In this document: one piece after another, positions 5,127 through 10,858 of the stretch
How positions within the stretch are numbered: the first letter of the stretch is position 1
Layout: every line of letters starts with the position of its first letter
Assembly (NCBI GenBank): GCA_003524745.1
Contig: DQGN01000010.1
Location: 1,743-12,600 of the forward strand
Reading direction: 5' to 3'
DNA: 10,858 nucleotides
DNA from: Patescibacteria group bacterium
GTDB taxonomy: Bacteria > Patescibacteriota > Kazan-3B-28 > UBA10110
Translations under genes and position numbers: made by a program
Notes under the pieces: generated by a model
Told to the model about the DNA's origin: nothing
What the model saw: the letters and a program-made list of their open reading frames with translations, nothing else
The model's database searches: none

Positions 5127-6710
5127 ATGATCCAAAACCTTATAAAACGGAAATCCAGCGTGTGGGAAGCAACCGTAGTGCTGGCGGTGGCTTTTTTGGT
5201 CAGCCGGCTGTTTGGGTTGTTTAGAGACAGAACATTAGCTGCTCACTTTGGCGCGGGCGACGTGCTGGATGCTTATTTTGCCGCTTTCAAAATTCCGGAT
5301 TTCATTTTTAGCCTCTTATTATTAGGGGCGCTGTCGTCGGCCTTCATTCCCATTTTTACTGAATATATTCAAAAGAACGGGAAAGACGAAGCCTGGAGTT
5401 TTGTGAATACTTTGGTCAATCTTGGCATTATTATATTGACGGTAGTGCTGCTCCTGATCGCCATATTTGCTCCCCAGTTATCGCATTTAGTCGCTCCAGG
5501 GTTTGATGATGCGAAGCGCCAAGTGACGGTAAATTTGATGCGGGTTATGTTATTTTCCCCGCTCTTTTTTGGCTTAAGTAATTTAGCCGGGGGAATTCTT
5601 AATTCGTTCCGTAATTTTATTGCTTATGCGATTGCTCCCATTCTGTATAATATAGGCATTATTTCCGGTGTCATTTGGTTGGTGCCGAGATTCGGTTATA
5701 TGGGTTTAGCCTACGGGGTAGTATTGGGAGCCTTTCTACATATGCTGATTCAAATCCCGAGCGTGTTTAGTTTGGGTTATAAGTACCAAATGCATCTGAA
5801 TACGAAACATCCCGGCTTAAGAAAATTAGCCTTTTTAATGTTGCCGCGGACTTTGGGGATTGCGGCCCAACAAGTATCCGTGTTAGTTAACACCATCATT
5901 GCCTCAACCTTGGCGGTAGGGAGTATCGCGGTGTTGAATTTGGGAGATAACCTGTATAGCTTGCCGGTCAGCATATTCGGCATTTCATTCGCGGTGGCGG
6001 TCTTCCCGGCGCTGACCGAAAAATATACCTTGCAGAAGTTAGATGAGTTTAAAGAAGATTTTGTGCGCACATTCCGCCAAATTATGTTCTTTATTTTGCC
6101 GACAATGATGCTGTATTGGCTGCTGCGGGCCCAAATTGTTCGACTGGTCTTAGGGGCGGGGCAATTTGGCTGGGAGGATACGCGGTTTACTGTCTCAGTT
6201 TTGGCTTTCTTGGTCTTTGGTATGTGGGCGCAAGCCATCGTTCCGCTTCTGGCCCGATCATTCTATGCTTTACAAGACACTAAAACCCCATTTTTCACCA
6301 GTATACTATCTTTAATCGTTAATATTATCTCGGCGCTGCTCCTTGTCAGTTACTTCCAAGTGGTGGGCTTGGCCATGGCAATTTCGATAGGGGCGATTAT
6401 TAATGCCGTGGTGCTGTTTATTATTTTACATTTCCGTTTAGAGGGGTTGCCTCTGCGTAAATTAGGCAAATTAATTTTACAAATTGGGTTAGCGAGCTTG
6501 ACTATGGGGTTATTCGGTTATGGAGCATTGCAGGCCATGAGTTGGATTATCAACACCCATACTTTTGCCGGACTATTAATTCAAACCATTGTCGCGATCG
6601 GCGTGGCTGTCTTAACTTATTTAGTAGTGGCACGCAAGTTTGGTTTACCGGAACTCAAAATGGTCATGGCAATATTAAAAAGAGTCCGGTTAATTAAATC
6701 AGCCTCATGA
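5127..6710 (+). CDS. murJ: Lipid II flippase MurJ (MviN family)
   Basis: The protein has 527 residues, with hydrophobic segments throughout, consistent with the 14-helix MurJ/MOP-exporter fold. The N-terminal signature is clear: SRLFGLFRD at 26-34, DAYFAAFKIPD at 49-59 and GALSSAFIPIFTEY at 68-80. MurJ flips lipid-linked peptidoglycan precursors across the inner membrane. Arg27, Arg33 and Asp49 align by motif with E. coli Arg18, Arg24 and Asp39. The E. coli Arg52 and Glu57 positions are hydrophobic here (F62, L67), which I believe is common outside Proteobacteria. The gene begins two bases after the ftsH stop without a Shine-Dalgarno, and its stop overlaps the next gene as ATGA. It implies that the organism makes a peptidoglycan wall, consistent with the ftsB-like gene upstream. 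Confidence 0.95.
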   Translation: MIQNLIKRKSSVWEATVVLAVAFLVSRLFGLFRDRTLAAHFGAGDVLDAYFAAFKIPDFIFSLLLLGALSSAFIPIFTEYIQKNGKDEAWSFVNTLVNLGIIILTVVLLLIAIFAPQLSHLVAPGFDDAKRQVTVNLMRVMLFSPLFFGLSNLAGGILNSFRNFIAYAIAPILYNIGIISGVIWLVPRFGYMGLAYGVVLGAFLHMLIQIPSVFSLGYKYQMHLNTKHPGLRKLAFLMLPRTLGIAAQQVSVLVNTIIASTLAVGSIAVLNLGDNLYSLPVSIFGISFAVAVFPALTEKYTLQKLDEFKEDFVRTFRQIMFFILPTMMLYWLLRAQIVRLVLGAGQFGWEDTRFTVSVLAFLVFGMWAQAIVPLLARSFYALQDTKTPFFTSILSLIVNIISALLLVSYFQVVGLAMAISIGAIINAVVLFIILHFRLEGLPLRKLGKLILQIGLASLTMGLFGYGALQAMSWIINTHTFAGLLIQTIVAIGVAVLTYLVVARKFGLPELKMVMAILKRVRLIKSAS

Positions 6711-7609
6711 TACCCTGGTATATATTTGCCTTAGTAGCAGCCGGCGCCATCGGCGTAAAAACTGTTTTGCAAAAAAGCGAGCTCAAAAAAGAGCATTCAT
6801 TAGATTATGTGGTGGCGATGTCGCTGATTGCAATGATCATCACGCTCTTTCTATGGCCCTGGGTGAGCTGGGGCACCATCACTTGGTCCGTGGTAGGCTA
6901 CATTTATTTGGCTTCGATTTTAGGCTCTCTGTCTATTTGGCTCGGGTCGAAAGCTTTGCGTCATTTGGATATCTCGCTGGTGTCTCCTCAAGAAGTTTTA
7001 ACCACGGTATTTACTTTAGGGTTCGCTTATTTATTACTGCATGACACTTTGACTACCTTGCAATGGGTGGGTGTCGGCGTATTGTTGTTAGGCGGATTGA
7101 TGTTAACTCGCGATTCGTTTGTAAATACGCACTCGTTCGGCTGGTTAGTGTTTGGGAAAGGGGAGAAAACCCATCGACCCGATCAGGTAATTTTTTACGA
7201 AATATTATTACTGGGTTCGATGGTGCTGTTAAGTTTGGCCAGTATTGTGGATAAGGTTATACTCAATAGCACAGACACTATTACCTTTATTTTTATCGTC
7301 AGCATCTTTTTGTTTGTTAATCATTTAATTGTCTACGCTATCGTGGCGGGAGATGTTCGGCAAATTCCAGCCAAAGTAGAGCACCTGGGCTGGCTATTGG
7401 TGTTTATTGCCGTCCTTACTACTTTATCGAGACTGGCTTATGCAGAAGCGTTGAGTTTGGCAGAATTGTCTTTGGTGATCCCACTCAAAAAAAGCTCGAT
7501 TCTAATCGCAACTATTTGGGGAGGCAAATTATTCAAAGAAGACCATCTGTGGTTTAGGGTGGCGATGGCCATTTTGATGATAGCGGGAGTTTGGTTAGTG
7601 GTGAAATAA
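6707..7609 (+). CDS. EamA/DMT-superfamily membrane transporter
   Basis: The 300-residue product is almost entirely hydrophobic and can be divided into two EamA repeats of about five helices each (roughly 1-136 and 160-300). Repeat one has KALRHLDISLVSPQEVLTT, ending in a glycine-rich last helix (VGVGVLLLGG at 121-130). Repeat two has the matching AEALSLAELSLVIPLKKSS (residues 246-264) and the last helix with WLVV. The family exports or imports small metabolites; the substrate here cannot be read from sequence. It overlaps murJ by four bases and is the last gene of the tilS-ftsH-murJ operon. This hints at an envelope role but does not prove one. Confidence 0.88.
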   Translation: MIPWYIFALVAAGAIGVKTVLQKSELKKEHSLDYVVAMSLIAMIITLFLWPWVSWGTITWSVVGYIYLASILGSLSIWLGSKALRHLDISLVSPQEVLTTVFTLGFAYLLLHDTLTTLQWVGVGVLLLGGLMLTRDSFVNTHSFGWLVFGKGEKTHRPDQVIFYEILLLGSMVLLSLASIVDKVILNSTDTITFIFIVSIFLFVNHLIVYAIVAGDVRQIPAKVEHLGWLLVFIAVLTTLSRLAYAEALSLAELSLVIPLKKSSILIATIWGGKLFKEDHLWFRVAMAILMIAGVWLVVK

Positions 7610-7633
7610 AAAACACCTATTTAGGCGTCTTTT
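7608..7633. terminator. Hairpin terminator after the tilS operon, better formed on the minus strand
   Basis: An 11-position stem (7608-7618 with 7623-7633, loop 7619-7622) has A/T-rich ends. On the plus transcript two positions are A-C mismatches and TTTTGG follows. On the minus transcript those become G-U pairs and six U follow. It may work in both directions. The plus-strand operon has no other terminator candidate. Confidence 0.5.
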
Positions 7634-7644
7634 GGTTATAGGTT

Positions 7645-7709
7645 GCCTGCGAGCCCATGTATCCAAGGTTTTATCCTGTTGGATTGACCTTAGAGCGGAG
7701 CTCGCAGGT
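7645..7709. repeat. Long bulged hairpin, possible structured RNA or DNA site
   Basis: CCTGCGAGC (7646-7654) pairs perfectly with GCTCGCAGG (7700-7708), with a possible extra G-U pair outside. Inside, AAGGT (7665-7669) pairs with ACCTT (7687-7691), and ATCC (7673-7676) pairs with GGAT (7681-7684) around a TGTT loop. The pairs nest into one long hairpin with two internal loops. No T-run follows, so it is not a classical terminator, and it does not fold as a tRNA. I cannot assign it to a known RNA family. Confidence 0.5.
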
Positions 7710-7768
7710 CAAGTGCATTATAGTACAAACTTTGCTGTGGGTCAAGGTTTTTTAATTTTTCAAGATTG

Positions 7769-7777
7769 TGATAGGAT
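7769..7777 (+). promoter_or_regulatory. Possible extended -10 promoter of the small-gene pair
   Basis: TG-A-TAGGAT (7769-7777) fits an extended -10, with a poor TTTTTA at the -35 distance. Start near 7784 would give a 5' leader of about 33 nt containing the Shine-Dalgarno at 7801. The leader could pair with upstream DNA-encoded sequence (TCAAGGT at 7742-7748 against ACCTTGA at 7787-7793) only if transcription began further upstream. Confidence 0.35.
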
Positions 7778-7800
7778 GTAGCCACTACCTTGAAATTACA

Positions 7801-7809
7801 AAGGAGGTG
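7801..7809 (+). promoter_or_regulatory. Strong Shine-Dalgarno of the cysteine-rich protein gene
   Basis: AAGGAGGTG is complementary to the canonical 16S rRNA tail over nine bases, with 7 bases to the ATG at 7817. It fixes the start. It is unusual here because the neighbouring housekeeping genes have none. Confidence 0.85.
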
Positions 7810-7816
7810 GCAATAA

Positions 7817-8149
7817 ATGTCACCGACAGCGCTGGATATGAAATGTCCTGTTAAGGGATGTAAGTTACCGCTATGCGTTGTCCTTACTGATAACGAGTAT
7901 GTGATATGCGAATGCGCCAACGGGCACAGAAGACAATACACAAGGGGGTACTTTCGTCGGTTTCAGTCGCCCGATAATGTGCGGGGAGATTTGGCGCAGG
8001 AATGCCCAAGATGTCACAAACCTATCAGAGAACGCAGCCGTACGGCACAGAATGATGCCAAGGGGCTCGGTAGGATTGAGTGTAGTTGTTGCCAAACAGC
8101 CTTGCTTTACGATTCGAACACCCAGAAGTGGGTCATAGCCGATGATTAA
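7817..8149 (+). CDS. Small cysteine-rich protein with two putative zinc-binding clusters
   Basis: I do not recognise this 110-residue protein. It has ten cysteines and several histidines in two groups. Group one has C10, C15 and C20, then C31, C33 and H37 (CECANGH). Group two is CPRCHK at 63-68, then C89, C91 and C92 (CSCC). The spacing suggests tandem zinc ribbons. Basic stretches at 38-48 (RRQYTRGYFRR) and 69-76 fit nucleic-acid or ribosome contact, but that is inference. There is no signal peptide or membrane helix, so it should be cytosolic. A strong Shine-Dalgarno sits 7 bases upstream. The stop is 24 bases before the next small gene, which has its own Shine-Dalgarno, and the two probably form one transcript ending at the terminator near 8450. 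Confidence 0.8.
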   Translation: MSPTALDMKCPVKGCKLPLCVVLTDNEYVICECANGHRRQYTRGYFRRFQSPDNVRGDLAQECPRCHKPIRERSRTAQNDAKGLGRIECSCCQTALLYDSNTQKWVIADD

Positions 8150-8159
8150 ATATCACCGG

Positions 8160-8166
8160 AAGGAGG
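8160..8166 (+). promoter_or_regulatory. Strong Shine-Dalgarno of the small membrane protein gene
   Basis: AAGGAGG lies 7 bases before the ATG at 8174. This is the same motif and spacing as the preceding small gene, which supports both being real and translated independently. Confidence 0.85.
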
Positions 8167-8173
8167 AATAATT

Positions 8174-8398
8174 ATGACGAAGAAACTATTGGGTTGGGTG
8201 GTAGTCGGGCTGGTTTTGTCTGGCGCCTTTTTAGTGACCAGCACTAATAATCATGTTCGGTTGGTAGGATTTGCTTTATGGGTTATTACCAACTCTTATT
8301 GGATGGTCTACAACTACCGCGGGAAAGAATACCCGCTCTCGGCGCAGTTTGCAGCCTGCTTGATCTTAGCTATAGTCGGGGTGGTGAACAACCTGTAG
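8174..8398 (+). CDS. Small three-helix membrane protein of unknown function
   Basis: This 74-residue protein has three hydrophobic segments at about 6-21, 29-47 and 55-71. A basic N-terminus (MTKK) suggests that the N-terminus stays in the cytoplasm. Between helices two and three lies a polar loop, YNYRGKEYPLS. I do not recognise a family; the WVITNSYWMVYN segment recalls small aromatic-rich membrane proteins found in many genomes and phages, but this is only an impression. It shares a probable transcript with the cysteine-rich gene upstream and ends about 30 bases before a terminator. Confidence 0.75.
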   Translation: MTKKLLGWVVVGLVLSGAFLVTSTNNHVRLVGFALWVITNSYWMVYNYRGKEYPLSAQFAACLILAIVGVVNNL

Positions 8399-8425
8399 CT
8401 GCACCTTGTTTTAAAGCTAATTCTT

Positions 8426-8460
8426 AAAAAAGTGGCCTTTCAAAGGTCGCTTTTTCTTTT
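8426..8460 (+). terminator. Rho-independent terminator of the small-gene pair
   Basis: AAAAAGTGGCC (8427-8437) pairs with GGTCGCTTTTT (8445-8455) through eleven positions including two G-U pairs, with a TTTCAAA loop. The T-run continues as CTTTT. It separates the small-gene unit from the methyltransferase gene. Confidence 0.8.
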
Positions 8461-8461
8461 C

Positions 8462-8470
8462 TGGTACGAT
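8462..8470 (+). promoter_or_regulatory. Putative leaderless extended -10 promoter of the methyltransferase gene
   Basis: TG-G-TACGAT (8462-8470) is an extended -10 ending 6 bases before the ATG at 8477. No -35 is evident, as is usual for extended -10 promoters. The element directly abuts the upstream terminator. Confidence 0.55.
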
Positions 8471-8476
8471 AGTTCT

Positions 8477-9220
8477 ATGGAGAACGAGTGGGACACAGCC
8501 GCTGAAGAATACAGCCAGCTGGTTGGAGAATCAGGTGATGTTTGGCGTCGGATGTTGAATAATCCGGCGATACTTCGTGAGGTGTCAGGATTGTCCAAGA
8601 GCAGCAAGGTTTTAGATTTAGGTTGTGGTGAAGGTTATCTATCAAGACTGTTGTCTCAATACAATTGGGAATTGGTAGGGGTGGATAACAGCCAGACCTT
8701 GTTAGATGAGGCAAAACGCAAACAATCTCCGGGTGATTTTATTTTGGCTGATATTACCCAGCCTTTGTTATTGGGCGATGATTTTGATGTAGTTATAACC
8801 AATATGGTATTAATGTCGGTACCAGACATAGAGCCAGTCTACCGTAATGTTTATAATTGTTTAAAAAAAGACGGTAAATTTATAGTTGTTATTATTCACC
8901 CGGCGTTTCGGCGTCCAATAGCTGAATTTGCCAAAACTATTATTGATAAAGTATTTCGTCGGGAGCCTTTTATGAAAATAGTAAATAATTATATGGTAGT
9001 CGCTAAATATTCTCGGCGGATTATGCAGTGTGTGAATGCCACCAGGACATGGCATCGTCCGATGTCTGTTTATATACAAAAGGCTATCGATTGTGGTTTT
9101 AAATTAATCAAGATTGATGAGATAGCTCCGAGCGTTTCCGATCTAAATAAGTGGCATCAACCAAAATTTTTAGCTAAATATCCGAACCTACTATTTATGG
9201 TGTTTACCAAAAATGAATAA
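8477..9220 (+). CDS. Class I SAM-dependent methyltransferase
   Basis: The protein has 247 residues from the ATG at 8477. The Rossmann methyltransferase fold is clear: motif I VLDLGCGEG at 45-53, the acidic end of strand two VGVD at 67-70, AD at 91-92, strand four FDVVITNMVLMSVPD at 103-117, and strand five KFIVVIIHP at 134-142. It resembles the Methyltransf_11/UbiE-BioC-like group; the acceptor substrate is unknown. The later segment RTWHRPMSVYIQKAIDCGF (190-208) is typical of small-molecule or lipid methyltransferases of this kind, which is weak evidence. A longer frame from a GTG at 8432 is rejected because it runs through the terminator hairpin. The last 8 bases overlap the lepA start. By hand count 8 of 18 isoleucines use ATA, more than in its core neighbours. 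Confidence 0.92.
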   Translation: MENEWDTAAEEYSQLVGESGDVWRRMLNNPAILREVSGLSKSSKVLDLGCGEGYLSRLLSQYNWELVGVDNSQTLLDEAKRKQSPGDFILADITQPLLLGDDFDVVITNMVLMSVPDIEPVYRNVYNCLKKDGKFIVVIIHPAFRRPIAEFAKTIIDKVFRREPFMKIVNNYMVVAKYSRRIMQCVNATRTWHRPMSVYIQKAIDCGFKLIKIDEIAPSVSDLNKWHQPKFLAKYPNLLFMVFTKNE

Positions 9221-10858
9221 GATAAGAAACTTCTGTATAATTGCGCACATTGATCACGGTAAATCCACTTTAGCGGATCGGCTTTTGGAGATTACCGGCA
9301 CGATCGAAAAACGCAAAATGAAAGAACAGCTTTTAGATACGATGGATTTAGAACGCGAGCGGGGGATTACCATCAAGCTCCAGCCAGTACGCATGAACTA
9401 CAAAGGGTACGAACTTAATTTAATTGACACTCCGGGTCATGTTGATTTTAGTTACGAAGTTTCCCGGTCGTTGGCGGCAGTCGAGGGAGCGATTTTATTG
9501 GTGGATGCTACCCAAGGCGTAGAAGCCCAAACATTGGCTAATTTATATTTAGCCAAAGAACTTAATTTAAAAATTATCCCAGCAGTCAACAAGATCGATT
9601 TACCGGGAGCCAATGTTGAGCAAACCAAGCGCGAATTAGCTAATATTTTGGGGGTGGAAATATCCGATGTTATCGGGGTTTCCGGTAAGACAGGGGAGAA
9701 TGTGGCCTTGTTGTTAGATCAAGTCATTGCTGAAGTGCCGGCTCCGACTGGAAACGAAAAAGGCAATCTTAGAGCGCTAGTTTTTGATTCCGTCTTTGAC
9801 AAATACAAGGGAGTTATTGCCTATGTGCGGGTAGTGGACGGGCAGATCAAAGCAGAAGAGATCATTAAATTAATGGCGGCCAATGCTACCTCGGAAGTTT
9901 TGGAGGTGGGCATATTTATTCCCCAGTTGCAAAAGACCAATCAATTAAATACCGGAGAAATCGGGTACATTGCCACAGGTTTAAGGGAGGTAAGCAAGGT
10001 GGGTGTAGGGGATACGATTACTAAGATGAATAATGGAGAGAAAATGGAACCATTGCCGGGATATAAAAAAGTGATGCCGTTTGTTTATGCCGGTATTTTT
10101 ACGGCTAATAATGCTGATTATCCAAAATTGCGTGATGCCTTAGGCAAATTAAGCTTAAGCGATGCGGCGTTGGTTTACGAACCAGAGAATTCTCCAGCGT
10201 TGGGCTTTGGTTTTCGCTGCGGATTTCTGGGACTCTTACATTTAGATATTGTGCAAGAAAGATTAGAGCGGGAATTTGGGATTAATTTAGTCGCCACCAC
10301 TCCCAGCGTTAATTACGAACTCACTTTTGCTAACGGCGACAAAAAGATTATTAATAACCCCACCGAATTGCCGGAGGTAAACAGGTTTACAACGATCGCT
10401 GAACCGTGGATCAAATTGGAAGTGCTTACGCCCAGTAAATTTATGGGCGGAATTATGCAATTATTGCAAGATCGGCGGGGAGCGCAACAAGATATCAAAC
10501 ATTTTGATAACGACAAGGTGCTGTTGATTTATGAAATTCCATTAAGCAGTATCGTGATTGATTTTTATGATGCCCTCAAAAGCACTTCTTCGGGTTATGC
10601 CTCGATGAATTATGAGTTTTTGAGTTTTCATGAAGCCGATTTAGTACGATTAGATATTTTGGTGGGCGGCAATTTAGTGGATGTGCTATCGGTAATTGTG
10701 CATCGGTCGCAAGCGGCGGGTATGGGCAAGAAATTAGTCGCTAAATTAAAGGAATTAATTCCACGCCAGAATTTTGAAGTAACTTTGCAAGCAGCTTTGG
10801 GTAGTAAGATCATCGCCAGAGAGGACATCCCGCCCCTCAGGAAGGATGTCTTAGCTAA
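9213..10858 (+). CDS. lepA: Translation elongation factor 4 (LepA), 3' end outside window
   Basis: 548 full codons are visible and the frame is still open at the window edge. LepA is about 600 residues, so roughly 50 are missing. GTPase motifs are G1 AHIDHGKST at 11-19, G2 RGITIK at 50-55, G3 DTPGH at 72-76 with catalytic His76, G4 NKID at 126-129 and G5 SGK at 157-159 (usually SAK). Later come the domain with GFRCGFLGLLH, the PLSSIVIDFYDALKSTSSGY block and, close to the edge, the LepA-specific C-terminal start SKIIARED..PLRKDV. LepA is a ribosome-binding GTPase involved in translation or late ribosome assembly. The ATG at 9213 starts inside the end of the methyltransferase gene (8-base overlap, no Shine-Dalgarno), so translation is probably coupled. 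Confidence 0.97.
   Translation, partial: MNKIRNFCIIAHIDHGKSTLADRLLEITGTIEKRKMKEQLLDTMDLERERGITIKLQPVRMNYKGYELNLIDTPGHVDFSYEVSRSLAAVEGAILLVDATQGVEAQTLANLYLAKELNLKIIPAVNKIDLPGANVEQTKRELANILGVEISDVIGVSGKTGENVALLLDQVIAEVPAPTGNEKGNLRALVFDSVFDKYKGVIAYVRVVDGQIKAEEIIKLMAANATSEVLEVGIFIPQLQKTNQLNTGEIGYIATGLREVSKVGVGDTITKMNNGEKMEPLPGYKKVMPFVYAGIFTANNADYPKLRDALGKLSLSDAALVYEPENSPALGFGFRCGFLGLLHLDIVQERLEREFGINLVATTPSVNYELTFANGDKKIINNPTELPEVNRFTTIAEPWIKLEVLTPSKFMGGIMQLLQDRRGAQQDIKHFDNDKVLLIYEIPLSSIVIDFYDALKSTSSGYASMNYEFLSFHEADLVRLDILVGGNLVDVLSVIVHRSQAAGMGKKLVAKLKELIPRQNFEVTLQAALGSKIIAREDIPPLRKDVLA

Noticed and set aside
7645..7709. A tRNA or tmRNA fragment
   Set aside because: The nested hairpin lacks a T-loop (TTCNANN) and D-arm pattern, so no cloverleaf can be drawn.
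7690..7941. An 83-codon minus-strand frame
   Set aside because: It overlaps the cysteine-rich gene, whose strong Shine-Dalgarno supports the plus strand. No ribosome site or family is seen for the antisense frame.
8432..8476. A 15-residue N-terminal extension of the methyltransferase starting at GTG 8432
   Set aside because: It runs through the terminator hairpin and the -10 element, has no ribosome site, and adds residues outside the methyltransferase fold.
1..10858. A CRISPR array, insertion sequence, toxin-antitoxin pair or prophage
   Set aside because: I found no regularly spaced direct repeats, transposase, integrase or phage structural motif, and no recognisable toxin or antitoxin fold in the translated frames.

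Overview
The window looks like chromosome of a small-genome bacterium, most likely a Patescibacteria/CPR member. I infer this from gene style, not from a database match. The signs are compact genes with ATGA overlaps, no Shine-Dalgarno sequence before most genes, a short TilS, a FtsB/DivIC-type protein ending in a WWDYILG-like tail, and a non-proteobacterial MurJ. The visible genes are mostly conserved bacterial housekeeping functions. I see no transposase, integrase, phage structural gene or CRISPR array.

Left part (1-2155), mostly minus strand. An M16 zinc peptidase gene is cut by the left window edge. It is followed by four tRNA genes that all carry anticodon CAT: one initiator-type on the plus strand and three elongator-type on the minus strand. 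A FtsB/DivIC-like septum protein gene sits between the last two. Overlapping divergent promoters lie between the first minus-strand tRNA and the initiator tRNA.

Middle (2156-7633). A divergent intergenic region holds a 98-bp near-palindrome with perfect 14-bp arms. It separates the last CAT tRNA from the plus-strand operon tilS-ftsH-murJ-EamA transporter. TilS makes the lysidine that turns tRNA-Ile(CAU) into a reader of AUA. The operon therefore lies beside a cluster that should contain its substrate. FtsH (membrane protease), MurJ (lipid II flippase) and a ten-helix EamA carrier follow with overlaps or gaps of only a few bases.

Right part (7634-10858). A hairpin-rich intergenic stretch leads to two small genes of unknown function, a cysteine-rich protein with two likely zinc-binding clusters and a three-helix membrane protein. 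These are the only genes in the window with strong Shine-Dalgarno sites, and a Rho-independent terminator follows them. A class I SAM methyltransferase comes next, overlapping by 8 bases the start of lepA (EF4), which runs off the right edge with about 50 codons missing.

Two themes stand out. One is the CAU-tRNA cluster with tilS and an inverted repeat between their divergent promoters. The other is a repeated start architecture: in three genes (M16, tilS, methyltransferase), and possibly ftsB, a -10 hexamer ends exactly 6 bases before the ATG, which predicts leaderless mRNAs.
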